In this document: positions 40,910 through 53,840 of the stretch, piece by piece
Position numbering within the stretch: the first letter of the stretch is position 1
How the letters are laid out: every line of letters starts with the position of its first letter
DNA from: Trissonchulus latispiculum
Taxonomy: Eukaryota; Nematoda; Enoplea; Enoplida; Ironidae
DNA: 64,000 nucleotides
NCBI GenBank assembly: GCA_030248195.1
Contig: JASAND010022301.1
Span: 1 to 64,000 of the forward strand
Direction of reading: 5' to 3'
Program-made: the position numbers and the translations under genes
The notes under the pieces: generated by a model
The model's database searches: none
The model's input: only the letters and a program-made list of their open reading frames with translations
What the model was told of the DNA's origin: nothing

Positions 40910-42508
40910 ATACCAAGAGTACATAATCAAAAGAGTATGCCACTAGGCAAGCTCTCTCTTATCAGAGCAAAAACTAAGCTCTGCTCGCTAACGGCCCACC
41001 CCCCTCCGCAAATCAGACCCTAGTGACCCCCCCCCCCCGCAAATCAGTACCTAGTCGAAACGGGGGTACGCTCACTCGCTCTATGTTTATGTGCTTAAGG
41101 GGGGGGTCGCTTTTTGGCCGATTTTTCGACCATCTCCGATTTTGCTTATTTTCACATATTTTGTAGTCCCAATGGGTCCTCAAAACAAGACAGGTGCGTT
41201 TTGCGTAATATTGCTTCAATCGTTCTGTGGAGCCCTTAAAAGGTTACCTTGACATGTGTTAAACATAGGAAAATGAAAAAGTTAGGTTAAAAAGTTTGTG
41301 GCAGAAAAATTTTTCGCTGTATGAAAGATACAGCGCTACAACTGTGTTGTACATGTTAAGTAGATATCGGGAGTGCAAATAACCCTTCTGGTGCAGTTTT
41401 GTTGAATGGAGGATTTTTGGCGATTTTTCAAAGTCAAAATTTTGGAAAGTTGGTGCTTTTTGTACCACGAAAAACAGGACCAGCAAAACATTTTCGCCTC
41501 TCCTGCACGATTGGCAAAAGCTACAGAAATCGCTTATAGATAATTGCACTCTACGTATACTCAGAATTCTTATGACAGTAGTTGCAAAATTCTGCCATTT
41601 GTAGTGCTCTCAAAAAACTTGCCACAAAATCTGCTAATTTTGCCAAAAACCATCATTTTGCACAATTTTCACGTTCTTTCTCACTCGTTACCCACTGAAA
41701 AGTCACCAAAATTGGCACATAAAACTCTCAATGCCTGCCGGACATTATGCTAAATGCAAATGCTTCATGGTAGAACTTTTCTGTCGTGTCGGCTCCTAAT
41801 TGATCTCTTATAGGTCACAAAAGTCAATTTTTGAAATTTCCAAAATATAGACAAATTGGGTATCATTCGATAGCTACTGATGAGCTGAACAACTTTTCTA
41901 ATAGAACTATGTGTCAGAAATGTAGTATCTGTAAGTTAGAGAAAGTTAAAGTTTGAGGGCACAGTTAGCTGAAAAAGGCTCAGTTCACAGTTGAAAAATG
42001 TACTGTGAACGACTGGCTGCATATCCCGGAGTCGTTTTAGTATTAAAATATTAGCCAACCCACAGAATTAATTTGCCATATCAGTTGACCCAAATTTCGC
42101 TGCCGTTCTGTCTCAGCATGACCTTGGAGGGCAAATCACAGTGATTTTCAAGTTTTTCAACTTTATAGCTGAATATCTCTGCCACAGTTTGATTTCGAAC
42201 TCTAATGTTTTGTCTTGTTTTTGAGAACATATGTACCTATATTGTGTGTGAAAATGAGCGAAATCCGTGACTATCGATTTGGACCCAAAGCGACCCCCCC
42301 CTTAAGCTCGAAAACACAAGCAGTTCGTGCGCGAATTTTGTGCCTGCTTCGAGCTTTAGAACACAAACATAGCACACGAAATTCTTTGAAGGGATGGGTC
42401 TAATTTGCGGGGGGGGGTAGGCCGTTAGCGAGCAGAGCATAGTTTTTGCTCTGATAACATAGAGTGTGCCTAGTGGCACACTCTTATATTATGTACTCTT
42501 GATAATAC
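40910..42508. mobile_element. Long-TIR MITE, split by a TTAA element
   Basis: About 115 bp at the left (from AAGAGTACATAATC through GCTCGCTAACGGCC to CGCAAATCAGACCC) recur inverted at the right (to about 42508). The interior is interrupted by the element at 41099-42301. The unit A counterpart (about 31319-31620) has lost the left arm. Confidence 0.75.
41099..42301. mobile_element. TTAA-target DNA element with G-run termini (1203 bp)
   Basis: TTAA occurs at 41095-41098 and 42302-42305, while unit A has one TTAA at 31422-31425 in otherwise matching sequence. The ends are G runs plus GTCGCTTT, inverted, followed by subterminal sequence related to the element at 20388-21637 (CGGATTTCGCTCATTTTCACA). 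No transposase is encoded. Confidence 0.85.
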
Positions 42509-42636
42509 TTAATAGTCTTTTTAACATCTAGTGTTGTTTACACAAAGAAACCATAGGACGAGGAGAGTCCATGGAACCCGTCGTATCCGATCAGTTATAT
42601 CTGATTACCGGATGCTAACTATAAAAATGGGTTCTG

Positions 42637-42674
42637 TTTTGTTTTGTTTTGTTTTGTTTTGTTTTGTTTTGTTG
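42637..42674. repeat. (TTTTG)n microsatellite
   Basis: About eight units, expanded relative to the copy at 31756. Confidence 0.8.
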
Positions 42675-43517
42675 ATTTTTGCCCCACGAAATATTTCGGA
42701 AAATCGTGTCTTATGACTCAGGCCAAGTCTGGAAACAGGATGTCTGGGTTCCGTAAAAACTGCTATTGGCATTTCATTTGAAATAATTTCTGATCAAATT
42801 TAGTATACGCATGCAATAGCAAAATTTCAGTATTCTTGGCTTTTACTCAATATTGCGTGATCTGTGCTCGTATTTTATTCGTCGTATGTTGGAGAAATGG
42901 TGCTTTGGGGCAAATGATGAACCCAAACCTGAATAGAAGAGGCTTCACCTAGGGCTGCGTAGGTTACGTGGGTACATACATTGAAATTCTTGTGCATTGG
43001 TAAAAAAACTGTGCACGAAAACTCTGACAAGCTTGATCCGTCTGTGCTTCCCTAGCTCTGTTGGCAGAATAGTGCGCAAAATGTCGTGGGCTCGAGTCCC
43101 ACCGGAGGTCCAAATTTTTGGGACCTTCGGTGGCGTTTCTGTACCTTTTCGGTTAACATCTTTTTTGGATGGACTAAAGTATTGATAAATGAAAATGTTG
43201 CCTGCTGTGGACGTCAATGTGCTTCATGTTCATGACATTCACTCAGTGAATGATATCGTTTTTAAAATACATACTGTATTATTTTGTGCTTTCTCCATGA
43301 GTAAAAATACTTCCCAACAGTTCAAAATCTACATCTTTGAAAACATTAAATCGTAGAGCGTTTTTTGCCTGGGAATAAAGGCAGTCCAAACCACTTCAAA
43401 CCACCATTCCAACCCATTCCAAACATCCTGAGAAATGAGAATGGGCTGTTCTGAAGGAAGTTCCGTTTTCTCTGAATTATCTGAAAAGAATGAACGGAAA
43501 CAAGGTATTTTCAGATA

Positions 43518-44023
43518 GTTGAATGGATTTGCGCGTCCCCCCCAGCCCTAACTTTTGCTTTTTCGACCAATAACTTTGAAATTTGGTATGGGTGCATGCT
43601 GGAGGCTGATGAATTCAAAAATTCAAAAATTTTAATATTTTAAAAAATTTTAAATTTTAGTTTGGTAAGGGGGGACCAATGGTAACAAATGTTTTGTCTT
43701 TGATTTCGCTGAAAAGTTGCATACAGGGGTTTTCAGGGGCGCTGAGCACGATTCTGAAATCAGTTTTTGATTGAGCTTTTCGTTAGCTCAGTATAGGCTA
43801 AAGTTGTAAGCTTAACATGTAAGCTTATAGACAAGCTGAGTCGAAGAAGTATTTCAGATTCGTGCTCTGCGCCCCTGATCCCCCCTTACCAAACAAAATT
43901 TAAAATTTTTGAATTTTTTGAATTCATCAGCCTCCAGTATGCATCCATATGAAATTTCAAAGTTATTGATCGGAAAAAATCAAAAGTTAAGGCAAGGGAG
44001 GGAAAGCGCAAAAGATCCAATTG
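43518..44023. mobile_element. Foldback/MITE element with ~130-bp inverted arms
   Basis: The left arm (CAGCCCTAACTTTTGC through GGAGGCTGATGAATTC to GGTAAGGGGGGACC) recurs inverted at the right (GATCCCCCCTTACC through GAATTCATCAGCCTCC to AAAAGTTAAGG). The left arm is also present in unit A at about 33440-33560 without its partner. Confidence 0.75.
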
Positions 44024-46063
44024 AATTTAGGACAATCCTACTTCGTACAATTTAAAATGTTTCACATAATATGCTAAGATAAAAATTAATTGTACACCAA
44101 AGTTTTCGGTCAATTTTATTTTTCATAGTCTTGTGCTAACATTTTTGAATACAAATTTCCACTTGCCAAAACAATACAGGTTGTAAGACAAGATATTTGC
44201 CAGGGAAAAGGGATTTTTTAACCTGTCTGTGCCTTAGTTGAGTATTACTGGTGCCAGATTGCCCAAATACGACCGTAAAGACCAACCTGTAAGTAACAAA
44301 ACATCTCATAAACTATAAGTTCTCATAAATGTGAGCTTGTAATTTAATAAAATTAATGTTTTACCGTTAGTTAGCCTCCACTGTCCACTTACACTACGCT
44401 TACTCTTACGCTCATGTTGCTACGTACATAGTTACATTCACAAATTAATTTCGGAACATATTCTGAGATCCCAAAATCTCAAACTGGACGTAAAGTTGTG
44501 TTAGAAACACATGAACTCAGGCATTATAATGCCACTGTGCTATAAAGCACATACGGTGCGAGCAATGAGATGAGGTGCGATAGGGCATTTGTTAGGGTGT
44601 TGTACGTTACGATAAACTGCTTACTTGACGATATCGGAATTTACATACTGCGTGAGAAAGCGTCCTTCAGGATCGCTGATACACAAACCATAACTATTAT
44701 ACAATATTTTCAACGTGAATACCGGTATCAAAATATTATAATCAATCTAATTTGGGAGAAAAACGTGGATAATACTTAATAAAGAAAAGAGAGCGGAATT
44801 TGTTGTTAACTGCTTTGCCTTCATCACATGCCTGCAGTCAAACACCCTTGTAACTCTTTAGACCTTTAATGTATATAATTATTAGATTGCTTCGTAGGAA
44901 GAAGATCAGATTTTCAACAAGACAGCAAATGTCTAAAAAATTTACCAGGTAATAAAAATAATCAGTGCGCTTTTCATAACTGATTCACGAACGGACCAGA
45001 TTTGTCAAAGTAGTGTAGTTGTGATTGTGGGAACAATGTTTTATAACTGTTCATGAATAGTTTACACTGTCTGCTAGTTTCTGAAAATGAAAAAGGTTTT
45101 AGCAACTTAAGTCATGCAAATTACCGCTACATTTTACAGCTGAAATCAGGCAAATCAGCTGGTCAAACAAAGCAAGCTGCATTTTTGGCTCTCTCATGGT
45201 GCGTACTACGAAAGATCGAAAAAAATTTTGTGACTCATTAGACCTACTTTAAAAATATATAAAATCAAAGGCTATCCCGTAGTAGAGATTATGTTACAGT
45301 AAATAAGTCTCTAGACAAACAATTTATGTCACAGGAGTAAGTCTGTAGATAGTACATCTGCGGAGTGTGACTCCCGACAAACAGACCCCTGGAAGTTACA
45401 AAGATTACAACAGCTCGCTGAGTGTGTGCATGCCGGATTCAACCCGTCAAATTACCTAGCCAACTACGAAACTAGAAAAGCAAAACCTAAGGAGTGACGC
45501 GAGTTTATTAAAGAAATTAATTTCTGTCAAAAATTATACAAAACCCTCAGACAATACAAAATTCAAATAATTTCTAACCTACAGGTACCAGGATAAATCT
45601 ACAGTACACGAAACAAACCAAAATAAGGCACAATCTGCCTTAAGCACCTGGTATAAGCTGGTGGTATAAGCAACGCTGGTATAACTTCAACACTGTCGAT
45701 TAAGCGATGACAAAGACGAATTTGTTCATTCGGAGATACTTTTGTGGGATTCATTATCCGTCGGCCGTTCTATGAACACAAAAATTAAACCCTTATGCCA
45801 TCAAAACTAAAGCTTTCACCAAAGTTTCATTTTGTTAAAAAGCTTGAGCAATTTCAAAAATGTAGAATGTTTAGAATCTGCGGCTTTCACATCAGTGGAA
45901 CCAGCGTTCCGGCAGTAATGTGAATTTATAAGGGCACATCTGCTTTGCTACAATGCCAAAGCTCAATAGTATTGCTTTTGTAAGCAGTTAATTTAATTGA
46001 TCATGCAAGTGGTTCTAGAAAATCTGGGTCGGTCGGCTTGATAGTTAGGTTATATTGTGTAAG
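44024..46063. other. Gene-poor AT-rich region
   Basis: Short ORFs (44570-44779, 45053-45241) lack recognisable motifs and codon structure. I see nothing else supportable in this stretch. Confidence 0.4.
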
Positions 46064-46071
46064 GCTGTGAG

Positions 46072-46355
46072 CAAGGCCGCACCCAGGGGGGTTTAAGGGG
46101 TCTAGACCCCCCCTTTTTGGGATGACAAAATGGAAAATGTTTGCAATATTTATGGCAAAAACAGCTATTTTTAAAAACTTTTAGCGCCTTATTTTAGCGC
46201 GATAATTTACTTTTGCAAGGAAGTAAAGTCCAATGTATATACTGTTTTTGGGCAAAAATAAAAAAATTTCGACTTTTGGGTGGCTCCGCCCGACCAGACC
46301 CCCTGTCGCATTTTAACTTGGACCCTCCCTTTTCAAAATCCTGGGTGCGGGCCTG
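46072..46355. mobile_element. Small hAT-like MITE (284 bp)
   Basis: The ends CAAGGCCGCACCCAGG and the complement of CAGGCCCGCACCCAGG are inverted. GCTGTGAG (46064-46071) and GCTGTAAG (46356-46363) match at 7 of 8 positions, an 8-bp target duplication typical of hAT elements. Confidence 0.75.
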
Positions 46356-46699
46356 GCTGTAAGGTATTTAGGATGTCCGTCCGGTTCCGATATTTTAGGG
46401 TCACACAAATGTGTTACGGAATTTAGTAAAATCTGATGTTAAAATCAATCAAAAATGGTCAAGAAGTAGCCAAAACTAGTTAAGCAGCAAAGAGGAAGTT
46501 TTATGCCATGGATTTGTGAAGAAGATCAACGATCATCAATATGGAATGTAGGTATTAAATGATGTATAAGCAATAATTGTATAGATTGTTTTAGGTTTGC
46601 CTGGTCAGAGTTGTCTAGTACTCAAAATTAAGTGAAATTCATAAATAGGGTTCAAGGTTTGCACTCAACTAGGGCAGAAATCTTAGTCCTAACTATGTT

Positions 46700-47620
46700 T
46701 TTAAGCTTAATTAAGTTTAATTAACGTATAATCCACTAACAATATTAATCCAGAAGTTGTAAAAGAAAGGATAATTCGGTCACCAATCCCCTAATAACCG
46801 GAGTTCTCACTCCACACGATGTCAAACGGTAGTATTTTGGTTAATCTTGAGAAAATTAGTGAGTTGTCACTCCACACGAAGATAAACGTTGACATTTCGG
46901 CTAATCTTTGGCATATCAATGAGTTGTCACTCATAACTTGAATCAAGCATGACCTCTTTCACCACTTTGTACGTTTACCATAGACTGAATATGAATCAGC
47001 AAGAAGTCACTAACCTAAAATTATGTCTAACAAGCCGAAAATTAGTCGTAAAATTGTCTATAAAGCAAAGAATTACACTAAAAATGGCAATTATTGGAAG
47101 ATGGTTCAATATTAGGTACTAAAATACCTAAGTACGTAGTTAGATAGGGTTAATTAGTGATATTTAGTGTTAATTCGGTAATAATTAATTAATGTTAGTA
47201 ATTTTGGTCGATAACATGACTTGGCTCATATGAAAGATAATCGCTGATTCCAAAAATCCAAACCCGACTTTTAACTCCGAAAATTAGAAAGTTATAAGCA
47301 AAAATGTTTTTATAAGATTACTTTTTGTTTCGTAATCTTATCACTCCAAAAAGGAGTGTTCTAAAAAGGTTCTTTCTTTTGGTTTGACTTAAATCAAACC
47401 TTTTCCTTTTTTATTGCCTGGAAAGTTGTCTACCTCCCAGACTACACACTAGTCAGGTGATGCTCTTCTCTTTTCCATTGTGCTAGGCCTCTTTCTTGTA
47501 GGGCCTAGCAGTTGTCCTCTCTTGAACTTTTGGCCGAGAACAAGGCCAACAAAGAGGCAAGCAAAACTTAACATACCTTTTGCCCAAGTCATGATTAAAG
47601 GTGGGGCCGTTCACCTTTGT
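46700..47620 (+). repeat. Diverged LTR relative of ERV1, opposite orientation
   Basis: The reverse complement shows blocks in ERV1 LTR order: the CTGGGAGGTAGACAAC hairpin arm, AAGAGAAGA followed by a CACCTGACT box, the GTAAGATTACGAAACAAAA block and the GCCCAACAAAAGTT-like block. Divergence is high, so this is an old solo LTR or a fragment. Between 46795 and 46935 it carries about 2.3 units of a ~65-bp tandem repeat containing TCACTCCACACGA. Confidence 0.6.
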
Positions 47621-50230
47621 TAATAATAAAATTATAATAAAAAGTAGCTAGATGGACGTACGTAGGTATATATTATATGATTATGTAATCTCTAGAAAAT
47701 TATGCAGTTCGCGCAATAATTTGTTAGTTCTGAAATTTCGTAAAATTGTCAGCTTGTCGCTAGCGACATTGCAAATGGATGATGGGTCGCCGAGCCGACC
47801 CCCCTAAAAGCTTTCAGTCCCCTACCAAAATTTTTGAAACTGATTAGCAGAAAATCCAAAATTGTTTGAAAAACGAACAGTAAGCGAAAAATTGCTACAA
47901 ATAGTTGAAAATTGAGAAAAGTTTTCAGTTTTTGGACGAAAAACCGATTTTTCGCTGATGCCCCCTCGAAAATATTTCTCATACCTCCCCCAAATTGACT
48001 TTTGGCGACCCCCCCCCCTCTCTCGTTTTTTGCGAGACCCCTCCGCCAGCCACACTAATGTCCCAGATTTTTACCGCTATGTTCTGCAATTCTATGAATC
48101 GGCACGTCGATTCAATACACCTACACGTCGTACCTATTATCTATCTATATCTATTTCAGTTCAACAACAACAATAAAACTTCAAATTCAATGAAATCATA
48201 AACAGGCACAAACACGTATGAAAAAATCACAACATAATAGGAGTTTATGGCATGCAGGCAAGGCGTGGCAGTGCAATAAGGCTAAATAAGAGATTCCAAT
48301 CGCAATGTACGTAGTACTGTGGCAACACATCGGGGATTCATACATAGGTGTAACTATTCTATGCAATCAAAAACATTCACAAACACATCAGGAAAAATCA
48401 CAACATAATAGCACGTAGGCAAGACATGGCATGGCAGTGCAATGCAAGGCAACATAAGAATATCTGATATAACTAAACCAAAAAGCAATATAATCTTTAA
48501 TGCCCATCTGCAATCTTCGTTGGTAACTAAAAACCTCAAAACATTTTACCCTAAACCGCCAAGCATTAATACTTGGTCTTCCCTCTACTTTTGGAATCCC
48601 CGCACTTCGTCCTACCTAGTGATTTCAATAATCCAAAAATAACCAGTTTTTGTATACGTATATGTGTATTTATCTGGGCTTTTTCTAGGGCGAGAAAAGT
48701 GGGGGAGGGAAGTGGGAAAGGGGGGGGGTCGTCCCCCACTAGTGGGGGAGGATCCGACGTGGTCTAATATTGCCAAAAATGCTGTTAAATAACCTGTTTT
48801 CTACTAACTCCAGAGTACGTTGGCAGAATCGTCTGAAATTTTGCACGTTACAATCCAGAAAGTTTACCAAGATATCCAGGAAGTTAGGCTACTAAGCCTC
48901 GTACCAAAATTCCTTTCCGGAACAATGGGTGTTGATTGTTCCAAAAAGCTGAAATGCTGTTGCAAGGCATTCTGAACAAAAGAAGCGTCATATCGAAAAA
49001 CGGATTTATATTCGGATCCAGCTGGTCAAAGAACTATAGGTAGGCAACTTCTTGGCAAAATCGGAGACAAAAGAAGTTTTAATTCCATCGTTTCTGCGCT
49101 CAGCTAGCTTCTCAGGCCTAAAAATAAAGGTGATTTCATAACAAAAAGTGAGCTAGCACACTATCCGGAAAATCAAAGCCCCCGAAACTAACCCACAGTT
49201 TGCCCCTATTAACTAATAACTGGTAAAAAGCTGAGGTAGGCTAGGGGCTGTTAATTTTATTAGATCGAAAACGGCGAACTATCACATCATACCTTTTCGC
49301 CACATTTCAAATTGACCTGTTATTGCTGAAGAAGGAAATAACGCTCGAAAGCCGGATTACTGTTAATATTTAGAACTAATTACAGTTAACATTTGTGACT
49401 AAAAGTTTAAGAATTGGTCAAGTAGTTAATCTACCAGAGTTCAAAAAAGCCTTTTGAAAAATCCAATTTTCGCACCAAAATTGCTACTTTGGCGTAATGC
49501 CGGAATCGATGTGTGTAACATATAATAATGCGCACTACAGACTATTTAACCCGGATATGTTAGCTAATCATATGCCAAAAGGTAGGTCATTCTGAATAAG
49601 TTGGGCAAAACCGTTCGTAGCCCCCCTTAAATTTAAGAATGAGGTCATACCTGAACGGGAGGTCAAATTGCACTGACCCTTGTGGAAGCAAATTTGGGTA
49701 CCCCTTGTGAGAGCGATTTTTCTTAGGGGTACTTTTGAGAGTATTTTGGCCATTTTTCAGCAAAAAACAGCTATTTTTTAAATTTTTTAAAATTTAATTA
49801 AATTTAGAAAAATTTTTGGAAATTTTAGTCGTAAAACCTATTTCTTGGACAATTTTCTTACCCTTTGTGGCCAATTTCTTACCCCTTGTGGGAGCAATTT
49901 CGCAACCCCCGAATTTAAGGAACACAATTTGTGTGGTTGTATATATACAACCACACAAACCGCAGAGAAAAAACTTTTTGTTGTTTGACTCTAGGGGATT
50001 CAACATACCTAAGTCAAATGGATAACTCGTGCGCTGAAAGCAAAGAACTATGTGGGAACTACAGCGAAACTAAACAAAAATTGACTGAAAAAAATTGCAA
50101 AATGTTTACAAAGTGAGCAAAGGCAAAACAAGTCCTTACAGAGTACCGGTAAATGACAATATCAACCTAAGTTGCTCTGAACAGGTACAACAATTCAGAA
50201 ATTACAGTTAAGAACAAAATAGTTACAGTT
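47621..50230. other. Gene-poor region with small repeats
   Basis: I see a ~165-bp imperfect tandem duplication around 48205-48455 (AAAAATCACAACATAATAG in both halves), C/G-run-flanked segments near 47780-48040 and 48700-48760 that may be small MITEs, and perfect palindromes at 48732-48749 and 49928-49959. No gene is supported. Confidence 0.45.
49928..49959. repeat. Perfect 32-bp palindrome
   Basis: Arms TTTGTGTGGTTGTATA meet their exact complement with no spacer. It could extrude as a cruciform or be the fused ends of a small element. Confidence 0.85.
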
Positions 50231-50983
50231 ACGCTCGTGGATGAAACCTCTGATCGAAGAGCGTGGGCAACTCAATGGAGAGTTAATGAAGTTTTAATTG
50301 ATTCCAGCAAAGTTTGTAGTCGGTGATAACCCAATTCGGTCGTCAAAACTTCATCAGACCTCGCGTCCAGCACACAACCAGGCACAAAAAGGACACAAAT
50401 GAGGCGAATATCCCACCCTCGTCGCCACTGTAACGGGGATTGCCGGGTTCTCCTGTCTTCTGTCACTGAACTCAGTCTTCTGCCACAGTTTAACATCCGT
50501 TTAATGGCAGTCGAATTAAATGGGTTAAAACCCAGCGGGTATGAGGTATCCCGCCCCAGACGGGAAGGCCCGGTACCTTGACTTTTTCCGAGGAGCCCAT
50601 TCTCTTATCTTTCCACAGCATTTTCTAATGGAATGAGTATAAAACATAATGTGGGCACATGATGTGTTTTCACCCACAAACACAGTACTGTATTCACTGC
50701 ACTAGACAACTTCCCTACTAAGTATTAGAAACTGCAATATCACAAAAGGATACTTTCAAGGTCATACTGGAGATTCTAGTCAGGGACAGACTTTTACATT
50801 CTGCATTAAATTGGTTTGCTCTAGGGAAGCGCAAAATAGAAATTTAATACAAATTTTGTCTGTGAACGCAAAATAAAAATTTTGTCTGAGAAGAGACGCT
50901 GTTTACTAATGCAGGCTGTTTACTTTTGAGGCATTTTACAGAGTGAAATGGAATTTTATTTGAAATACGGGCAAAAGGGGGGA
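50231..50983 (-). repeat. LTR retroelement remnant: LTR end with PBS-like site
   Basis: On the minus strand CCCCGTTACA is followed directly by GTGGCGACGAGGGTGGGA (about 50412-50430). This resembles an LTR end joined to a Ty3/gypsy-type primer-binding site. The LTR side would lie to the right of 50430 and a short leader to the left. At 50972-50983 a run AAAAGGGGGG precedes AATGTAACA on the plus strand, which looks like a polypurine tract next to an LTR start. Boundaries are not resolved. Confidence 0.4.
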
Positions 50984-50999
50984 ATGTAACAAAGAGGTT

Positions 51000-52939
51000 T
51001 TCGACCCCTGAAATGGTCACAACAGTTTCAACAAAATATGAGACAAGACTTAAACATGGTGATGTATAAACATTGTAACAGCAGTGAAAACTTTAAGGAA
51101 TACGCAGTAAATGGAACTAGATTAAGAAGCAACATGCAAAAAAGGCTGTTTAGTAGGGTCAGTATCCATGTTAAATTCAAAACAATACTTTACTATGCGC
51201 CCAAGCCGCGGTTTACCACTAAAGGAAGTTGTAGGCAATCCAGACTGAAATAGGCATAGTCATAGAACATGGTGGTAAGATCACAAATTTGAATGTTAGC
51301 AGGAAGAGCTGAAGCGTGACGAGCCTCAAGCAGAACTTCGCTGAACTGTTCCACAGATTTGTCTACTCCTGTCCCAATGTTGCATGGGCGTGGCAAAAGA
51401 CTGCACAAGATGAGAATCTAAGAGGGATTACACTTAGCGTGCGAGCTAGAACATTTTAACAAATTGCTAGCGATTCTTTTCGTGAAGTACTCCCCCTTTG
51501 ACACTAGGTCATTACCTACAAGAATAGGGCATCCCCTCACATCTTTCAGATATAGTACGGGGAAGGGATGCCCCCTATCGAAAATCGGCAGCAGTAAACA
51601 GCGTGGCTCATACCTGCATTATTCCAATTTCTAACATTAGAAAAGCGAAAATCCCAATACTTGGCACCAGTCTCCACACATTTTTCACTTTCAAAAATGT
51701 TTTTGTTGTTGCAAAATAGATTCCTATAATCTTAAAAATGCAAAATTTGCGAATAAAAATTTCAAAATCCCAGCATCAGCAAGCAGCGTGGCAAAATTGT
51801 CAAATTCTTAGCAACTGCAATGCTGTGAATAAAAATAGCATAATCTTCAGGATCGAAAAACTATCGTGTAAGACTTCTCTAAAGCCTGCAGCAGCAGCTT
51901 CCCAGACGACCTTGAATCTTATATAACCTTCCTCGAACGTTCCCATGTTCCAAAATTAAAGTTGCAAGAAATTGTACAAATATGATAAAAGCTATTGTCG
52001 AGTGGAAACAAAAATATATATACCGTTCGCCTACAACAGTAGATGTTTCATAAAGTACGTAAGTACGTACGTTTGTAAGTAATAAATAAAATGAAAATTG
52101 TATAAAAATAGAGGCCTCATCAAAACTGTAAACGTGAGAAAAATGGAGAAAACAATTAACTAGAGCTAATATTATGATTTGGCATACTTCTTTCTAACCA
52201 AATAAAAAATTAAAAACTAATATTCAGACTTGCAAAAATAAATAAAATCTGGATATACAGCGCTCAAACCGGCCGTCTATTTTAGCAATTAAAACTCAAT
52301 CTGTACGATTTCCCTCCAAAACACATGATAACGGGTTTTGCAAAGAAATCTGCGCTAAATTTTAACAACCCTACCTAGAGGAAGAAACATACTAAGTGAC
52401 CCCTTTCTCTCGCCTAACAATAAGGACGCCCTCTCTCCCCCCCCCTTACCAGATAAGGGCTTAAGGCGTCAATAACATTAAAATATAGGAGAGAAGGGTG
52501 CCAGTTATTAAACAAAATTGTTTGCTTACTGTCTAAATTTTGCAAATAATTAAACTGCTACCAAAATGTTTCTATTTATGTTTCATTTAAGCTTCTCTAA
52601 CAATTTAACTATTTTAAATTAAATTCAAGCAGTGTTTTATTAATTTCAGAGCAGTCCCCACTTTTCTGCACAAATTTGACCTTTAACTCAGCCCAAAAAA
52701 TTCAACAGAAATATAATCAAATAAAATTTTCAAAGAAAATCGGCAAAACCCGTTTTTCTTTGAAGAAAACTCTGGAGATTTCTCCACATTTGCCACTGAA
52801 ATCTTTAAATATGTCAGATGCAATCTTTGGAGAATTCTCGAGATATTTCAGCAAATATTACATAATCAAAAATGAAATCCTCGCAGATGTCAGACAGGCC
52901 TTGCCGCTTTTTAAATGACTGAGCCATTATTTTAAAAGC
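51000..52939. other. Gene-poor region
   Basis: An ORF at 51193-51408 (minus) has plausible amino-acid composition but no recognised family. A ~75-base inverted pair (AGGGCATCCCC ... GGGATGCCCCC) lies at 51525-51575. Otherwise the region is AT-rich with no supported gene. Confidence 0.35.
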
Positions 52940-53840
52940 GGTAAAAGGGGGAATGTAACACTTCCATGGGGGGAACCCACTCAGTCCCATGCGGACACGT
53001 TTTATGAGACGCCTGATGGATAGTGTAAACAAGTGACCTGAGGCCAATTTTTAATTTAGCCTCTGTCGGGATAAATACTAAATTGGGGCTACTTGCAGGA
53101 AATCCATTAGCTGGACATTCATTAGCTGGACATTCATTAGATGGACATTGGAAACCCTTTTGAAAGGGTACTAAATTGGAAATGGAGGGAGGAAAATTCA
53201 TTAGAGAGGACAATCAGGCCATTAGAGGGAAGTTGGAGAGTGAGACAGATTTTAATAAAGGCTCGAGAAAAGGAGAAAAGGGCAGTCTTTGGTAAGACGT
53301 TGGACAGAGCGGTCTGGTGTTTTGTGGGACTGTTGGTGTAATTTGGTGGCTGTCTGACATTCGTGAGAAGTAAATGTTACTCTGTTAAGAGCGCACCGGC
53401 TTGTAAACTGGATTGGCCTTACTTAGCACTCTGGCTATCTACTCTGTTACAAGCGCACAGGCTTGGACCTCACTTCGCACCTCCTGCTATCTGACAATTC
53501 TCGTGTCAGACGTGGGATGCCGCTGTCACTCTGACTGTCCTTTAATCCTGCTTCCCATTCAGTGTTCACTAATCTGATTGACCCTGAACTTTCCTCCTTT
53601 TATCAACTGGTATTTTTATTCACTGGATTTCATTTCGTTTGTCAACCGATCATTTGCCTGACTTTTGACTATATCTGCTATCGTATCACTCATTCTGTGC
53701 TCTATGCCAAACCAGTTGATTAGCTCACTTGTGAACCATTGAACTTTCGGAAGCAACTCGCGATCAATATATGTGACTATACTGTATGCCGTTTAACCCA
53801 TCACACATTTGTTGGAAATTACCCCAATACTGCTGCTCGA
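52940..53840 (+). repeat. Possible solo LTR with preceding polypurine tract
   Basis: GCGGTAAAAGGGGG precedes AATGTAACAC, which is PPT plus LTR-start like. Downstream are three ATTCATTAG(C/A)TGGAC units (53109-53146) and two GCGCAC(C/A)GGCTTG motifs. No coding sequence is seen. The right end is not identified. Confidence 0.35.

Larger units (their letters stand above)
35862..43740. repeat. Segmental duplication unit B
   Basis: This unit starts at CCGATGCATCC, directly after a short array of ACACGAGTTACAC units, and follows unit A to the inverted-repeat element near 43530. It ends near the (A/G)AAGTTGCATACAGGGG motif, whose counterpart GAAGAGTTACACACGGG lies just before the junction at 35805-35820. 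The arrangement is a direct tandem duplication. Confidence 0.75.

Noticed and set aside
47749..48201. Overlapping ORFs around the C-run segments
   Set aside because: No motifs; the stretch looks like a small repeat with C/G-run ends, but I could not define inverted termini or a target duplication well enough to call an element.
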